The notes beneath the pieces were generated by a model, which had not been told where the DNA came from, did not search any database, and saw only the letters and a list, made by a program, of their open reading frames with translations. A stretch of DNA of 64,000 nt from Sthenelais limicola (taxonomy: Eukaryota > Annelida > Polychaeta > Phyllodocida > Sigalionidae): assembly GCA_942159475.1 (NCBI GenBank), contig OW804095.1:155078536-155142535 (forward strand), read 5' to 3'. Below, piece by piece: positions 11,341 through 20,511 of this stretch; position 1 is the first letter of the stretch, and each line of letters begins with the position of its first letter. A program made the translations under genes and the position numbers.

Positions 11341-11582
11341 ATTTTTTTTACTGCGGCCAGCCATACCAACCACCATTCTGTGCGGCCAGCTACGAGTTGT
11401 ACCACTACATGTTTTTACAGCTAAGCACCCCCAAACGCATTGTAATTACCACCTGATGAAGCCCAAACCACAGGGCGAAAGCTTGTGTTAAATAAAATAA
11501 CAACCACAACATCTCGGGTTTATTCCTACCCCCGACCACGACCACCAACTCCCACACCGGCTTTACCGATATACCACGATCA
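11341..11582 (+). repeat. 3' terminal repeat (pLTR) of the Penelope-like element
   Basis: This is the second copy of the 242-bp repeat, offset by exactly 4630 bp from the first. It contains the second hammerhead-like core at 11453-11480. Confidence 0.88.
11453..11480 (+). ncRNA. Hammerhead-ribozyme-like core, 3' copy
   Basis: This is an identical copy of the CTGATGA / stem II / GAAA arrangement in the 3' terminal repeat (CTGATGA 11453-11459, GAAA 11477-11480). Two such units bracketing the element could in principle cut a transcript into one unit-length RNA. Confidence 0.55.
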
Positions 11583-11842
11583 ATTTTGATTGGCCTCTGC
11601 ATGGTGGTAGTGCAGTTTTTTCTACTAGATTAGACATTCTTTGGCAGCAGAGCCCTTGCTATAAATTGGTTCTAGGCTGCGCTCAGAATAATGACGTAGG
11701 GCTGTGTACTTCATTGAAGATGGTAAGTGATGTTTATTTGAATATATGCACCCATATCTACCAATAGTTCTGACCAATATACCATACTTTGAATCCATTA
11801 TAATTGGTCCAATGACTTGACTCTGATAGCAGTAATTTGTTA

Positions 11843-11904
11843 GCATACTCCTGTAGTATATTATGTAGTATGTACTTAATTTGCATGTATATATGCTACC
11901 AAGG
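11843..11904. repeat. Right arm of the inverted repeat bracketing the Penelope-like element
   Basis: The outer 32 bases (11873-11904) match 6629-6660 perfectly in inverse orientation. The inner part (11843-11872) matches 6661-6686 with gaps. Confidence 0.65.
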
Positions 11905-11950
11905 TATTCGACCACTACATCTGTATGAAAGATCAGTGAGCAAAAAAATT

Positions 11951-12027
11951 AGGATGCCCGTCTGAGCTTTGAAGATGCGACATGCCATGATTGAAGCGGA
12001 CGCTCTGCCACTGAGCTAGTTCACAAC
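11951..12027 (-). repeat. tRNA-like SINE head (minus strand)
   Basis: On the minus strand, TAGCTCAGTGGCAGAGCG is an excellent tRNA box A. The expected box B is degenerate and the arms do not close into a full cloverleaf. This fits a tRNA pseudogene or the head of a tRNA-derived SINE better than a functional tRNA. Confidence 0.5.
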
Positions 12028-12654
12028 ATTGAGAGGTGCAGGCTTCATTCTACTGCTGTTCTAGAGCAGTTTTGAACAGACATGTGGCTTTATCGCTGCT
12101 ATGACGACACTGTGCATAGGAGTTTCGAAAGGGCAAATGTGCACAGCACTCGAGTAGTGGCTAAACGAAATCTCTGTGAGTGTAAACATCCATTGGAATA
12201 ATGGATAATGGTTACTGTAGGATTTTGCCGGCATTTTTTAGTGAATTACCAGAGATATGGAAGACCTTGTGTGATTGGAAAGAAAAGTATCACAGGTAAG
12301 TTTAGCGGGACATGACAATGGGGTTCACATGGTGTTTTTAGGCTGTAGGATGTGTAGGCTGTAGGAAGTCTCATGTGCGAGGCCTTGGATCCAGCGGTGT
12401 GGTACTGAGCTTGTGTGTAAAACCTTACAGCTTGATAAGCCAGACACGGACACCAATTCGTCTAGCAAGCCATATGATATTGCTCCATATCAATATACTT
12501 TGAAAAGATGAGATCAAGCAGATTCTTTTTTTTTAAGTTTTTATTCAAAATATCCTGCCTTTGAGGCTTCTACACATTTAAGGTACAATATAAGTTTGTA
12601 TTTTTTATTTTGGCATTTCTTATGTTTTCTCTTTAAACCAGCTGCTGTGTGAAA

Positions 12655-14004
12655 AGCACTATAAGTGTTGCGTCAAGTCAACCCATCCAGCACCAAAGCA
12701 CTACAAGTGTTGCATCAGGTCAACCCATCCAGCACCATAGCACTACAAGTGTTGCATCAAGTCAACCCATCCAGCACCAAAGCACTATAAGTGTTGCATC
12801 AACCCATCCAGCACCAAAGCACTATAAGTGTTGCATCAACCCATCCAGCACCAAAGCACTACAAGTGTTGCATCAAGTCAACCCATCCAGCACCAAAGCA
12901 CTACAAGTGTTGCATCAACCCATCCAGCACCAAAGCACTACAAGTGTTGCATCAACCCATCCAGCACCAAAGCACTACAAGTGTTGCATCAAGTCAACCC
13001 ATCCAGCACCAAAGCACTATAAGTGTTGCATCAACCCATCCAGCACCATAGCACTACAAGTGTTGCATCAAGTCAACCCATCCAGCACCAAAGCACTACA
13101 AGTGTTGCATCAACCCATCCAGCACCAAAGCACTACAAGTGTTGCATCAAGTCAACCCATCCAGCACCATAGCACTACAAGTGTTGCATCAAGTCAACCC
13201 ATCCAGCACCAAAGCACTACAAGTGTTGCATCAACCCATCCAGCACCAAAGCACTACAAGTGTTGCATCAAGTCATCCAGCACCAAAGCACTACAAGTGT
13301 TGCATCAAGTCAACCCATCCAGCACCAAAGCACTACAAGTGTGTTGCATCAACCCATCCAGCACCAAAGCACTACAAGTGTTGCATCAACCCATCCAGCA
13401 CCAAAGCACTACAAGTGTTGCATCAACCCATCCAGCACCAAAGCACTACAAGTGTTGCATCAACCCATCCAGCACCAAAGCACTATAAGTGTTGCATCAA
13501 GTCAACCCATCCAGCACCAAAGCACTACAAGTGTTGCATCAAGTCAACCCATCCAGCACCAAAGCACTACAAGTGTTGCATCAAGTCAACCCATCCAGCA
13601 CCAAAGCACTACAAGTGTTGCATCAACCCATCCAGCACCAAAGCACTACAAGTGTTGCATCAACCCATCCAGCACCAAAGCACTACAAGTGTTGCATCAA
13701 CCCATCCAGCACCAAAGCACTACAAGTGTTGCATCAAGTCAACCCATCCAGCACCAAAGCACTACAAGTGTTGCATCAAGTCAACCCATCCAGCACCAAA
13801 GCACTACAAGTGTTGCATCAACCCATCCAGCACCAAAGCACTACAAGTGTTGCATCAAGTCAACCCATCCAGCACCAAAGCACTATAAGTGTTGCATCAA
13901 GTCAACCCATCCAGCACCAAAGCACTACAAGTGTTGCATCAAGTCAACCCATCCAGCACCAAAGCACTACAAGTGTTGCATCAAGTCAACCCATCCAGCA
14001 CCAA
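12655..14004 (+). repeat. Two-length minisatellite, 37-bp and 42-bp units
   Basis: About 34 units share the core GCACTACAAGTGTTGCATCA and CCATCCAGCACCAA. They come in a short form (37 bp, about 15 copies) and a long form with an extra GTCAA (42 bp, about 18 copies), plus one deletion variant at about 13262. Several units read TATAAG instead of TACAAG. No unit contains a stop codon in any forward frame, so all three frames stay open for long distances. The long ORFs here are a by-product of that, not genes. Confidence 0.95.
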
Positions 14005-14381
14005 TTCTTACACTTTCTATTTCATGTTTAGATACGTTCCAGACCAATCACAATAACAACAATAACAATCAGAGCACAAAGGCTTCACATGCTTTGTCCG
14101 CGTTTATATTATTTCCTCACACATGATTTCTTACTAAGATTAACTCAGGAAACATATAGAAAATGTAATATAATAATTAGTGGATTAATCCTAATTTAAG
14201 ACGATTTTATTGTTACCAAACGGTACCATCTCAAGCCAAAATAACCCAGATCCTATTGGGGATCTCCATACCTTATGTAATTTGTATTCTTATTATTATA
14301 TTATTTATTAATATACTTTAAACAATTATTCGCTAATTATAATTCACTTCAAAATTCATACTCTGGCTTGAGCGAGATGGT

Positions 14382-14558
14382 AACGCCTGGGAGAACTGGA
14401 TTTAATCTAGATTTTTTTTTTTAAAGATTTTATTTAGACTTGGGATCCCGATGATGACTGTATACCAATTTGTCTATTTGTCTATATCCATTATTCTCAT
14501 TCATGTAACATGTGAGTTCGATAAATAAAGTAGTATCTTATCTTATCTTATCTTAACA
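14382..14558 (+). mobile_element. LINE 3' tail fragment ending in (TATCT)n
   Basis: This shares GAGATGGTAACG(C/T)CTGGGAGA and GATAAATAAAGTAGTATCT with 42953-43088. Both end in TATCT repeats, the microsatellite-type tail of some non-LTR retrotransposons. Only the 3' untranslated end is present here. Confidence 0.6.
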
Positions 14559-14854
14559 GGGCTCCAAACTGATCAAGCAGATTCTAATGATGGTACACAT
14601 TAGAACATTTGATAAGTATTTTTATACTTATACAGGTGCAAGTAAATTATAATTTAAGTTTGATGTTTTTATTTTTGAACAAAAGTTAGCAATATTTTTG
14701 GGCAGATAATTACATGGAAGTAGCTAGAAGGATTGTGGCCTTGTGCGAAAACCATTCAAAATTAATTATAAAAATATATATTGTAAATATATATAATATA
14801 ATGGTCCTCCCAGAAACATTGTGAGAGGCATATTTATCAACTGTTGTTATGTAT

Positions 14855-15694
14855 TCATGGGAACAGTGTATAGAAAATGACGGTTGTCGACCCAGACTCA
14901 GTAGCGGCCAGCAGACTGGGCTCCCCTGCTGCGTCTACTACAGATATGGCACGGGGTTTATCTATCTCCTTCCGCACCAAGTGCAACAAGGTCTGATATT
15001 CTGCCTCATTGTTAAACACCAGAATATTGCTCCAGTATTGTGCGACCAGGATGGATGCCCGGCCCGGCCCGCCACACACATCTCTATACGACAGGACACC
15101 CTGGGGTGCGCCAGAGTAGCCCACACTGTCTAATGACAGAGCACTGATATTGTAAAGAGGAGTCTATTATGACGTGTGGTACCCACCAGCAGGTTACTCT
15201 CTGTAAGGTGAGTATGCCACATTCTGGGTTTAACCCTGGCAGTGTAGAGCAACCTCCTGTCTGACCTGCTGTATACATACAAGATTTGATAAGTCACAAA
15301 CTACAATGAACTCAGAGTTCATGGTGATTGCCTTACTCACACCAGCAGGCTGCCACTCCTCCTCTTGCCGCAATGTGTGAACATTGTACACAGTGATGGG
15401 GTTTCTACCGTCAGTGAGGTAAATGCGACCATTGAGGTAATGTGAGCAGGCCACATGGAAAGCTGAAACATTTAACTGCTTTACATCACAGGACTTGTTC
15501 TGCCTGTCTACAGTAACTACAAACACGTTATGCTCGGAGTATGTTCGTACAGCGACCAGCACTGTTGGAGTCACCCAGCAGAGGTCATCTATTTCCAATC
15601 CAATCTTTTTCTGCATCACCCCACACTCCATCAGGTAGTCTCCTGCAATATCCAGGTTAACTATAGAGTTGGTTGAATATTGCATGAGTTGCAT
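14855..15694 (-). CDS. Possible exon(s) of a host gene with beta-propeller-like sequence
   Basis: On the minus strand a 154-codon frame (15694 to 15230) and an 89-codon frame (15124 to 14855) have normal protein-like composition with short repeated beta-strand patterns (VLVAVRTY, GRIYLTDG, RNPITVYNV, ASILVAQYW). This recalls WD40/NHL-type propellers. Between them the minus-strand third frame reads ESNLLVGTT, so either an intron or frameshifts separate the parts. Repeated frame breaks allow a decaying pseudogene. A 90-nt candidate exon at 17399-17488 on the same strand may belong to the same gene. I cannot assign a family member or a function. Confidence 0.4.
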
Positions 15695-15904
15695 AGCAAT
15701 GAGTGCAATATTCTAATTGAGTTAGTAAGATTTATTATACATGCTTTCAATCATTGAAATAGAAAAAAACATTGAGTCATAATTTTAATCTTAGTAAAAA
15801 AACAGATTGGTTGCCATGACAATTCCATGTAAATCACTAGAGAAATACATACTATCAGTAAATCACTCAAGATACGTTGTTTTCAGAGCAATGCGTGTAT
15901 AATA

Positions 15905-15943
15905 AAAATAGTTATTCGTTATTTAGTAACGAATAACTATTTT
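15905..15943. repeat. 17-bp perfect hairpin
   Basis: AAAATAGTTATTCGTTA (15905-15921) pairs with 15927-15943 around a 5-nt loop. It lies just upstream of the LINE remnant and may mark an element end. Confidence 0.6.
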
Positions 15944-15954
15944 AATTATATAGC

Positions 15955-16466
15955 CTTAAATTATAGACCAATCTCTGTTATAGTATTGCATGCAAAGATT
16001 CTAGAAAAATGTATTCATCTCCAAGTTTATCAATATTTTGAGGAGAATCACCTTTTATATAAAAACAGTATGGATTTAGAACATATTTTATCATGCAATT
16101 AATAATAACCTTTTAGATGTTAAAAAGGCGTTCTATACTGTAAACCACAAAATTCTTATTGAAAAACTCCAAGAATATGGTATAAATAATGAATCTATGA
16201 AATAGCTTAAAATTTATCTTCATGGAAGAAAACAGAGAGTTCTGGTTAACATATTACTTCTGAAATAAGGGAAGTCAATTGCGGTGTCCCTCAAGGAACT
16301 TCTCTTGGACCCTTATTATTTAGTATCTATGTAAATGATATATATCAATGTACAGATAATTCGAAAATTCAAATGTTCACAGATGATACAGTCTTGTACA
16401 ACTTCGATCAAAGTTATTCATTTCAGCTGTCAAAGTTGACTAAAAATTGGCAAATTGAATTTTGTA
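15955..16466 (+). pseudogene. Degenerate LINE reverse transcriptase fragment
   Basis: Translations in shifting frames give NYRPISV, KKAFYTVNHKILIEKL, GVPQGTSLGPLLFSIYVND and FTDDTVLY. These are the order and motifs of a non-LTR retrotransposon RT, with the catalytic FADD-type box reading FTDD. In-frame stops (for example near 16205) and frameshifts show it is dead. The clade is likely CR1/L2/Jockey-like from these motifs, but this is not decided. Confidence 0.8.
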
Positions 16467-16896
16467 TGTTCAACATGACCCTTCTGTATGTTCAATGCTG
16501 CAGAAACATTTAGCCAAGAGAAACTGCCATGAACAGTTGAAAGTCGGGATTTTTTATGACATTTCAGATGTGATTACCATGGAAACAGCTGTTAATATGA
16601 AAATAACATTCTGGAACGTCTGTACTACTTGTCCGGTCCACTTGACCCCGACTGACCCAGTTATGTGATAGCTTGTTGTATCAGGGTCCAACCATTTATA
16701 CACATTTTGTCAGGGATTGTGGGACACAAATGTATAGCATGTTATGATTTGATTGGCAATTTCTGTTCAACAAAACATTTCTATTGTCACAACATTATGC
16801 AATTGGACAGCAACTTTTACATAATAGCTCTTCATGTTGGCCCAGAAAATGAATAAATAATAGTAGATGTGACACTCATAATTATGTGAGGTGTTT

Positions 16897-17281
16897 CAGG
16901 AAAATGAGTCCCAAGTCACAAAATATGAATTTGAGATATCACCATATTTGAAAAAAGGAGATCAAGCTGACTCCAATAATAGTTAACACTAAGACACCTA
17001 AGTATTTCTATATTTTAAGTTTGATATTTTATTTTTGAAAAAAAAAAAGTTTGCAATGTTTCTGGATGGGTAATTACCAGTAAAGTAACTAAATCTACTC
17101 CATACAAAGGCCTTCAAGACGCAAGGATATATTTAATACAAATCCCGAATTTTGTTACATGGATTTATATGACTATAAGTGCTAAACCCTCTAAAATTCG
17201 GAACATTTCAATAAAGGGATCTTGTGATGAAAAAACACTTTGAAAAATATCAATTTTGCGACTTGTGACTCATTTTTACTG
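16897..17281. mobile_element. MITE-like element, about 385 bp
   Basis: The left end CAGGAAAATGAGTCCCAAGT (16897 on) is the inverse of the right end ACTTGTGACTCATTTTTACTG (to 17281), with a few mismatches. The interior is AT-rich and non-coding. Pieces of it resemble 14620-14720 and 1905-1980, so the family is dispersed in this window. Confidence 0.5.
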
Positions 17282-17398
17282 GTACACATCACATCAGCTA
17301 GCCCCTCAATACAATTGTATTGCACTGTGTTCTTTTGGTGTGACATTTAGCATCTCATACCTTTAACATGTGTACTCATGACTCATGAAATCACTTGC

Positions 17399-17488
17399 CT
17401 GTGTTGGGTATTCCATAACGAGGAGGAGGTGGGGTTGAGGAAGCCTCGGTAGGTGACTGGTGTGCTGTAGGTGACAGAACAATAATAC
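17399..17488 (-). CDS. Candidate internal exon, host gene
   Basis: On the minus strand a pyrimidine-rich acceptor (TTCTTTACATCAG) precedes 90 nt that are open in all three frames. One frame reads LSPTAHQSPTEASSTPPPPR. A GC-type donor (CAG/GCAAGT) follows. The likely partner exons are at 14855-15694, with an old LINE and a MITE in the intron between. The Ty3 element inserted just upstream of this candidate exon. Support is limited to splice signals and composition. Confidence 0.3.
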
Positions 17489-17614
17489 CTGATGTAAAGA
17501 ACAGAAACATTCAATAGATTATCACATCTCAAATATACCATCCGTATACTGTATCCTTTGTTACACTTATTATGAGGGACAGATCAGGTAAACTCCTTTA
17601 CTAAATCCTACCTT

Positions 17615-17901
17615 TGTTATGTAACATTACGTAACATTGTGTAACCTCATTATCTATCTAATTATCACCTATTAATTATAATATCTCATTATTAAATTCG
17701 CTAATTATACTTAGCTATCCAGTACTGTGCAAGTCTACTTATACATGCTAAGCCATAGGTATTACGTAAGGGCTCCGCCCCCTACTCTTCCACACATCCT
17801 GTATGGACATATGTACAGATGCTAGATCATTAAATCAGTTGCTTAGTTCTTCTCACGAAGACCACACGTTCGTTTGCTATTCTTCCATTCATACCTTAAC
17901 A
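17615..17901 (+). repeat. 5' LTR of the Ty3-type element
   Basis: This LTR starts TGTTA and ends TAACA, the usual TG..CA inverted ends. It contains a GC-box-like CCGCCCCCT near 17775 and no strong TATA box. It is identical by eye to the 3' LTR. Confidence 0.93.
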
Positions 17902-18006
17902 CTGGCGGACAACCCGCTCGATCTTGGACTTATAAAATCTCACATGAACAAGCGAGTTCTTTCCTGGAATATGGAGAGATTATTTGAACATTTCATCAGA
18001 TATTAA
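17803..18006 (+). other. Upstream ORF spanning the LTR and gag leader
   Basis: An ATG inside the LTR opens 67 codons that stop at 18004-18006, two bases before the gag ATG, in a different frame. Its close fit to the gag start could let ribosomes terminate and re-initiate on gag, but it may be chance. The peptide has no recognised features. Confidence 0.3.
17903..17920 (+). promoter_or_regulatory. Putative primer-binding site
   Basis: TGGCGGACAACCCGCTCG begins one base after the 5' LTR. The TGG start matches the complement of a tRNA CCA end, and the position is standard for minus-strand priming. I could not match it to a specific tRNA. Confidence 0.5.
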
Positions 18007-18008
18007 GC

Positions 18009-20480
18009 ATGGAAGATGCTCCGAATTCGCCTGAGTTGCCATTGTTCGACAGACTGAAGAAATCGGTGGAACGATTGGCGGCCATCCCTCAAGCGATAGT
18101 GACGAGAAGACAATTGAGAGAAAATCGTGGTAAAATATTAAATCAACAGCCTAAACAACTTGTTTTCGAGGAACATCCCTACGAAGTGCCTCATGCTTTG
18201 GAAGATGAGCAGGAAAGACAAGAGATAAATCCACAAGCAATTCCGCTACCCCCTCCTCCAGTACGTGAACAGATAGAAGAGCCAGAACAAGTTCAACGGG
18301 AAGGAGTAGTGTTTAATCATTGGTTAGACGATATTATTAACAGAAATGTGCAGCAACTAGCTGGGAATAATATTGGTCAGGAACGATTAGTTGAAGACGA
18401 TCCAGTCGACGAGGAGAGAGCCGGCGACCAAGCGCTAGAGGAACATTTAGCGCCCAACCCCGACGACGCGGTGAATGATCCAGCGATAGATCACCAAGGT
18501 CAGGCTATCGACGATGAACAGCAGCCACAGGTTGGTTTAAATGTTGAGAACAATGTAAATGAAAACGTGGTAAATGAAGGGGAAGTTCTGGAGGAAAATG
18601 ACCAGAATCAACGTGAAAGAGTGTTAACACCCCAAGCTGTCGTTGAACAGCCTCCTGTAGTTAATCAAGGACCATATTATCCATTTGAAACACCAGGATT
18701 AAATGACAATTTTGTGACACCTTTACAGACCCCAGCAAAACCAGTAGTAAATCAGTTCATTCCTTTACAAGCACAGAAGCCTATTCTCAGAAACTTTCCC
18801 CAGGCTCCAGTGTTCAATGTGAATGGACCCAGACCTCCTGTGTTTACACATACCACCCCTCAACACGTAAATCAGCAGCCGCCTCAGTCGCCTAGGCAAC
18901 AACCTCGGTCGCCTAGACGAGACCCCTATCAGCACCAGTGGGATATGAATCATCAACAAGGACAGATAGGAGGCATGCAGGCAAATCAGTACGGTTTGCC
19001 TCCCCAGAATCACCAATATTTTCCTCAAAATGGTGAGAATATTGGAGGAAATAACCAATATTTTGCTCCTGTGCAAAATGCGATTCCACAGCAGCAGGCC
19101 CAGAATATCGTTAATCACCAGCAACGAAACGATATCCAGCAACAGCCACAAAATAATGTTCCTCTTCAGCAACAAGTTGGTTACCAAGCTCCCCAGCAAC
19201 CAAATATTAACCAGCAGAGCCCTAGAGGATATCAAAATCAGGGGAGAGGCAGACAGACCCCTCCTCGTCAACAACAGCGACCAAGGCAACAAAATTATCA
19301 ACCTAGGCCGCAACAACAGAGGCAACAATACAGACCTAATGTGCCGCAACAACAGCAACAGCAAGGGTTTGTACAACTGCCAAATGTACAGCAAGGCATG
19401 TATAGGCCCCCACCCCCTGCCTATAACCAACCCTTGTACGATTTGGTAGGAGAAATCAAGCAAATGAGGCTTGATCAAACAGCCTTTTTGGATGTGTCAC
19501 TACGACGACAGGCAGAAGCGACAGGATCCACTACTTCTGCTGCCTTGTCAAAACAATATCGCAGAGCCCCTGTGATTTTTGAGAAACCTACAGCAAAAAG
19601 GCCTGTTCAAGAATTCTTTGAAGAATTCGAAAATTTCACCACCCCGATTAAGGAAGATAACCAGCTGATGGTGACCACGTTGGTTCAATACTTATCGGGT
19701 AGGGCGAAAACTTTTTATAGTCAGATTGTGGGTCTATATGGCGATACCATATCCTTTAACAGGATCAAATCAGATTTTATCACAAAATTCAGCGAATTAT
19801 CACTTTCTGAGGTGTTAAAAGATTATTCGCATAGAAAACAAGGGCGACACGAGTCAGTAGAAGACTACGACAATGACATGTTGCTGCTGTTATCCAAGGC
19901 AAATTTGCCTACACATGTTCAAATACGATTCTATGTGACCAATTTGCGTTCAGAATTGGCTGGGAGGGTTGCTGCAGAGTACCCATCTTCCCTTGATCAA
20001 GCCTCTAAGCTAGCAGCTAAACATGAGTGTATGATGGCGACAGATAGAGCCCCTAGAAATACACCAATGGAAGAGGCCATTAATATGATGTATTCGAGGA
20101 AAGATAAGCACAATTCCAAGCATAATGACGACAAACATAAGGGCGATAGCTATCGTAAATCGAGGTCTGATAAATATCACGAATCTCGAAGCAAAAACGA
20201 GCATGATAGGTCTCACAGCAGACATAGGTCGAAGAGCTATAACAATAGCAGCAAGGAGCGATCTAGTAGTCGACATAAGAGCTATGAAAGGAGTTCCAGC
20301 AAGGAAAAAGGTGATAACAGCAAGTATCAACGCTCTAACAGCAAGGATAAATCTGTAGGCTTCGAGAAAAAAGAGAAGTACAGAGACAAATCAAAATCGC
20401 CGAATTCCAGTCAGAGAAATCTGACTCATTATAGGCAAAAGTCATCTTCTCGTGAGAGAGAGGGTGGAAAAAACGAATAG
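18009..20480 (+). CDS. gag: Gag-like polyprotein of the Ty3-type element
   Basis: This 823-residue frame starts at ATG 18009. The N-terminal two-thirds is acidic and then very rich in Gln, Asn and Pro, probably disordered. Residues about 520-660 match the retrotransposon gag (capsid-type) pattern: a PVQEFFEEFE block, LVQYLSGRAKTFY, and FITKFSE followed by YSHRKQGRHESVEDYDNDM. The C-terminal 130 residues are Lys/Arg/Ser-rich (RS-like repeats) and lack a CCHC zinc knuckle. A basic tail presumably does the nucleic-acid binding instead. The frame ends two codons after a -1 slippery site. At 823 residues it is long for a Ty3 gag, owing to the low-complexity N-terminal region. Confidence 0.88.
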   Translation: MEDAPNSPELPLFDRLKKSVERLAAIPQAIVTRRQLRENRGKILNQQPKQLVFEEHPYEVPHALEDEQERQEINPQAIPLPPPPVREQIEEPEQVQREGVVFNHWLDDIINRNVQQLAGNNIGQERLVEDDPVDEERAGDQALEEHLAPNPDDAVNDPAIDHQGQAIDDEQQPQVGLNVENNVNENVVNEGEVLEENDQNQRERVLTPQAVVEQPPVVNQGPYYPFETPGLNDNFVTPLQTPAKPVVNQFIPLQAQKPILRNFPQAPVFNVNGPRPPVFTHTTPQHVNQQPPQSPRQQPRSPRRDPYQHQWDMNHQQGQIGGMQANQYGLPPQNHQYFPQNGENIGGNNQYFAPVQNAIPQQQAQNIVNHQQRNDIQQQPQNNVPLQQQVGYQAPQQPNINQQSPRGYQNQGRGRQTPPRQQQRPRQQNYQPRPQQQRQQYRPNVPQQQQQQGFVQLPNVQQGMYRPPPPAYNQPLYDLVGEIKQMRLDQTAFLDVSLRRQAEATGSTTSAALSKQYRRAPVIFEKPTAKRPVQEFFEEFENFTTPIKEDNQLMVTTLVQYLSGRAKTFYSQIVGLYGDTISFNRIKSDFITKFSELSLSEVLKDYSHRKQGRHESVEDYDNDMLLLLSKANLPTHVQIRFYVTNLRSELAGRVAAEYPSSLDQASKLAAKHECMMATDRAPRNTPMEEAINMMYSRKDKHNSKHNDDKHKGDSYRKSRSDKYHESRSKNEHDRSHSRHRSKSYNNSSKERSSSRHKSYERSSSKEKGDNSKYQRSNSKDKSVGFEKKEKYRDKSKSPNSSQRNLTHYRQKSSSREREGGKNE

Positions 20481-20511
20481 GCTGTGTCTTGGTGGGCGAC
20501 CGACACAGCTA
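20468..20511 (+). promoter_or_regulatory. -1 programmed ribosomal frameshift signal (gag to pol)
   Basis: A AAA AAC (20468-20474) lies in the gag frame as a canonical X_XXY_YYZ heptamer. A 6-nt spacer (GAATAG, which includes the gag stop) is followed by an 8-bp perfect stem, GCTGTGTC (20481-20488) with GACACAGC (20502-20509). The loop holds an inner GGT/ACC mini-stem. Slipping by -1 enters exactly the pol frame. Heptamer, spacing and stem all fit known retroviral signals. Confidence 0.88.

Larger units (their letters stand above)
6711..11582 (+). mobile_element. Penelope-like retroelement (PLE) with terminal repeats
   Basis: The 4872-bp element has 242-bp direct terminal repeats (6711-6952 and 11341-11582) that I read as identical. 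Between them lie a broken frame with N-terminal PLE sequence, reverse transcriptase and GIY-YIG endonuclease (7188-9731), and a separate intact 405-codon zinc-finger ORF (9940-11157). PLEs are retroelements related to telomerase-type RTs that combine RT with a GIY-YIG nuclease, and they often carry LTR-like repeats. Identical repeats imply a recent insertion, while the broken RT frame implies mobilisation in trans or sequence errors at homopolymers. No clear target duplication was found. Confidence 0.88.

Noticed and set aside
11951..12027. Functional tRNA gene on the minus strand
   Set aside because: Box A is good but box B and the acceptor stem fail.
12655..14004. Regularly spaced repeats as a possible CRISPR array
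   Set aside because: Units are directly adjacent with no unique spacers, and the genome is animal.
12649..14126. Long open frames of 180-288 codons in all forward frames
   Set aside because: They are translations of the 37/42-bp minisatellite, whose units lack stops; no start context, domain or codon bias supports a gene.
18765..19478. 237-codon minus-strand frame
   Set aside because: Antisense of the Q/N-rich gag arm; gag on the plus strand has domain support.
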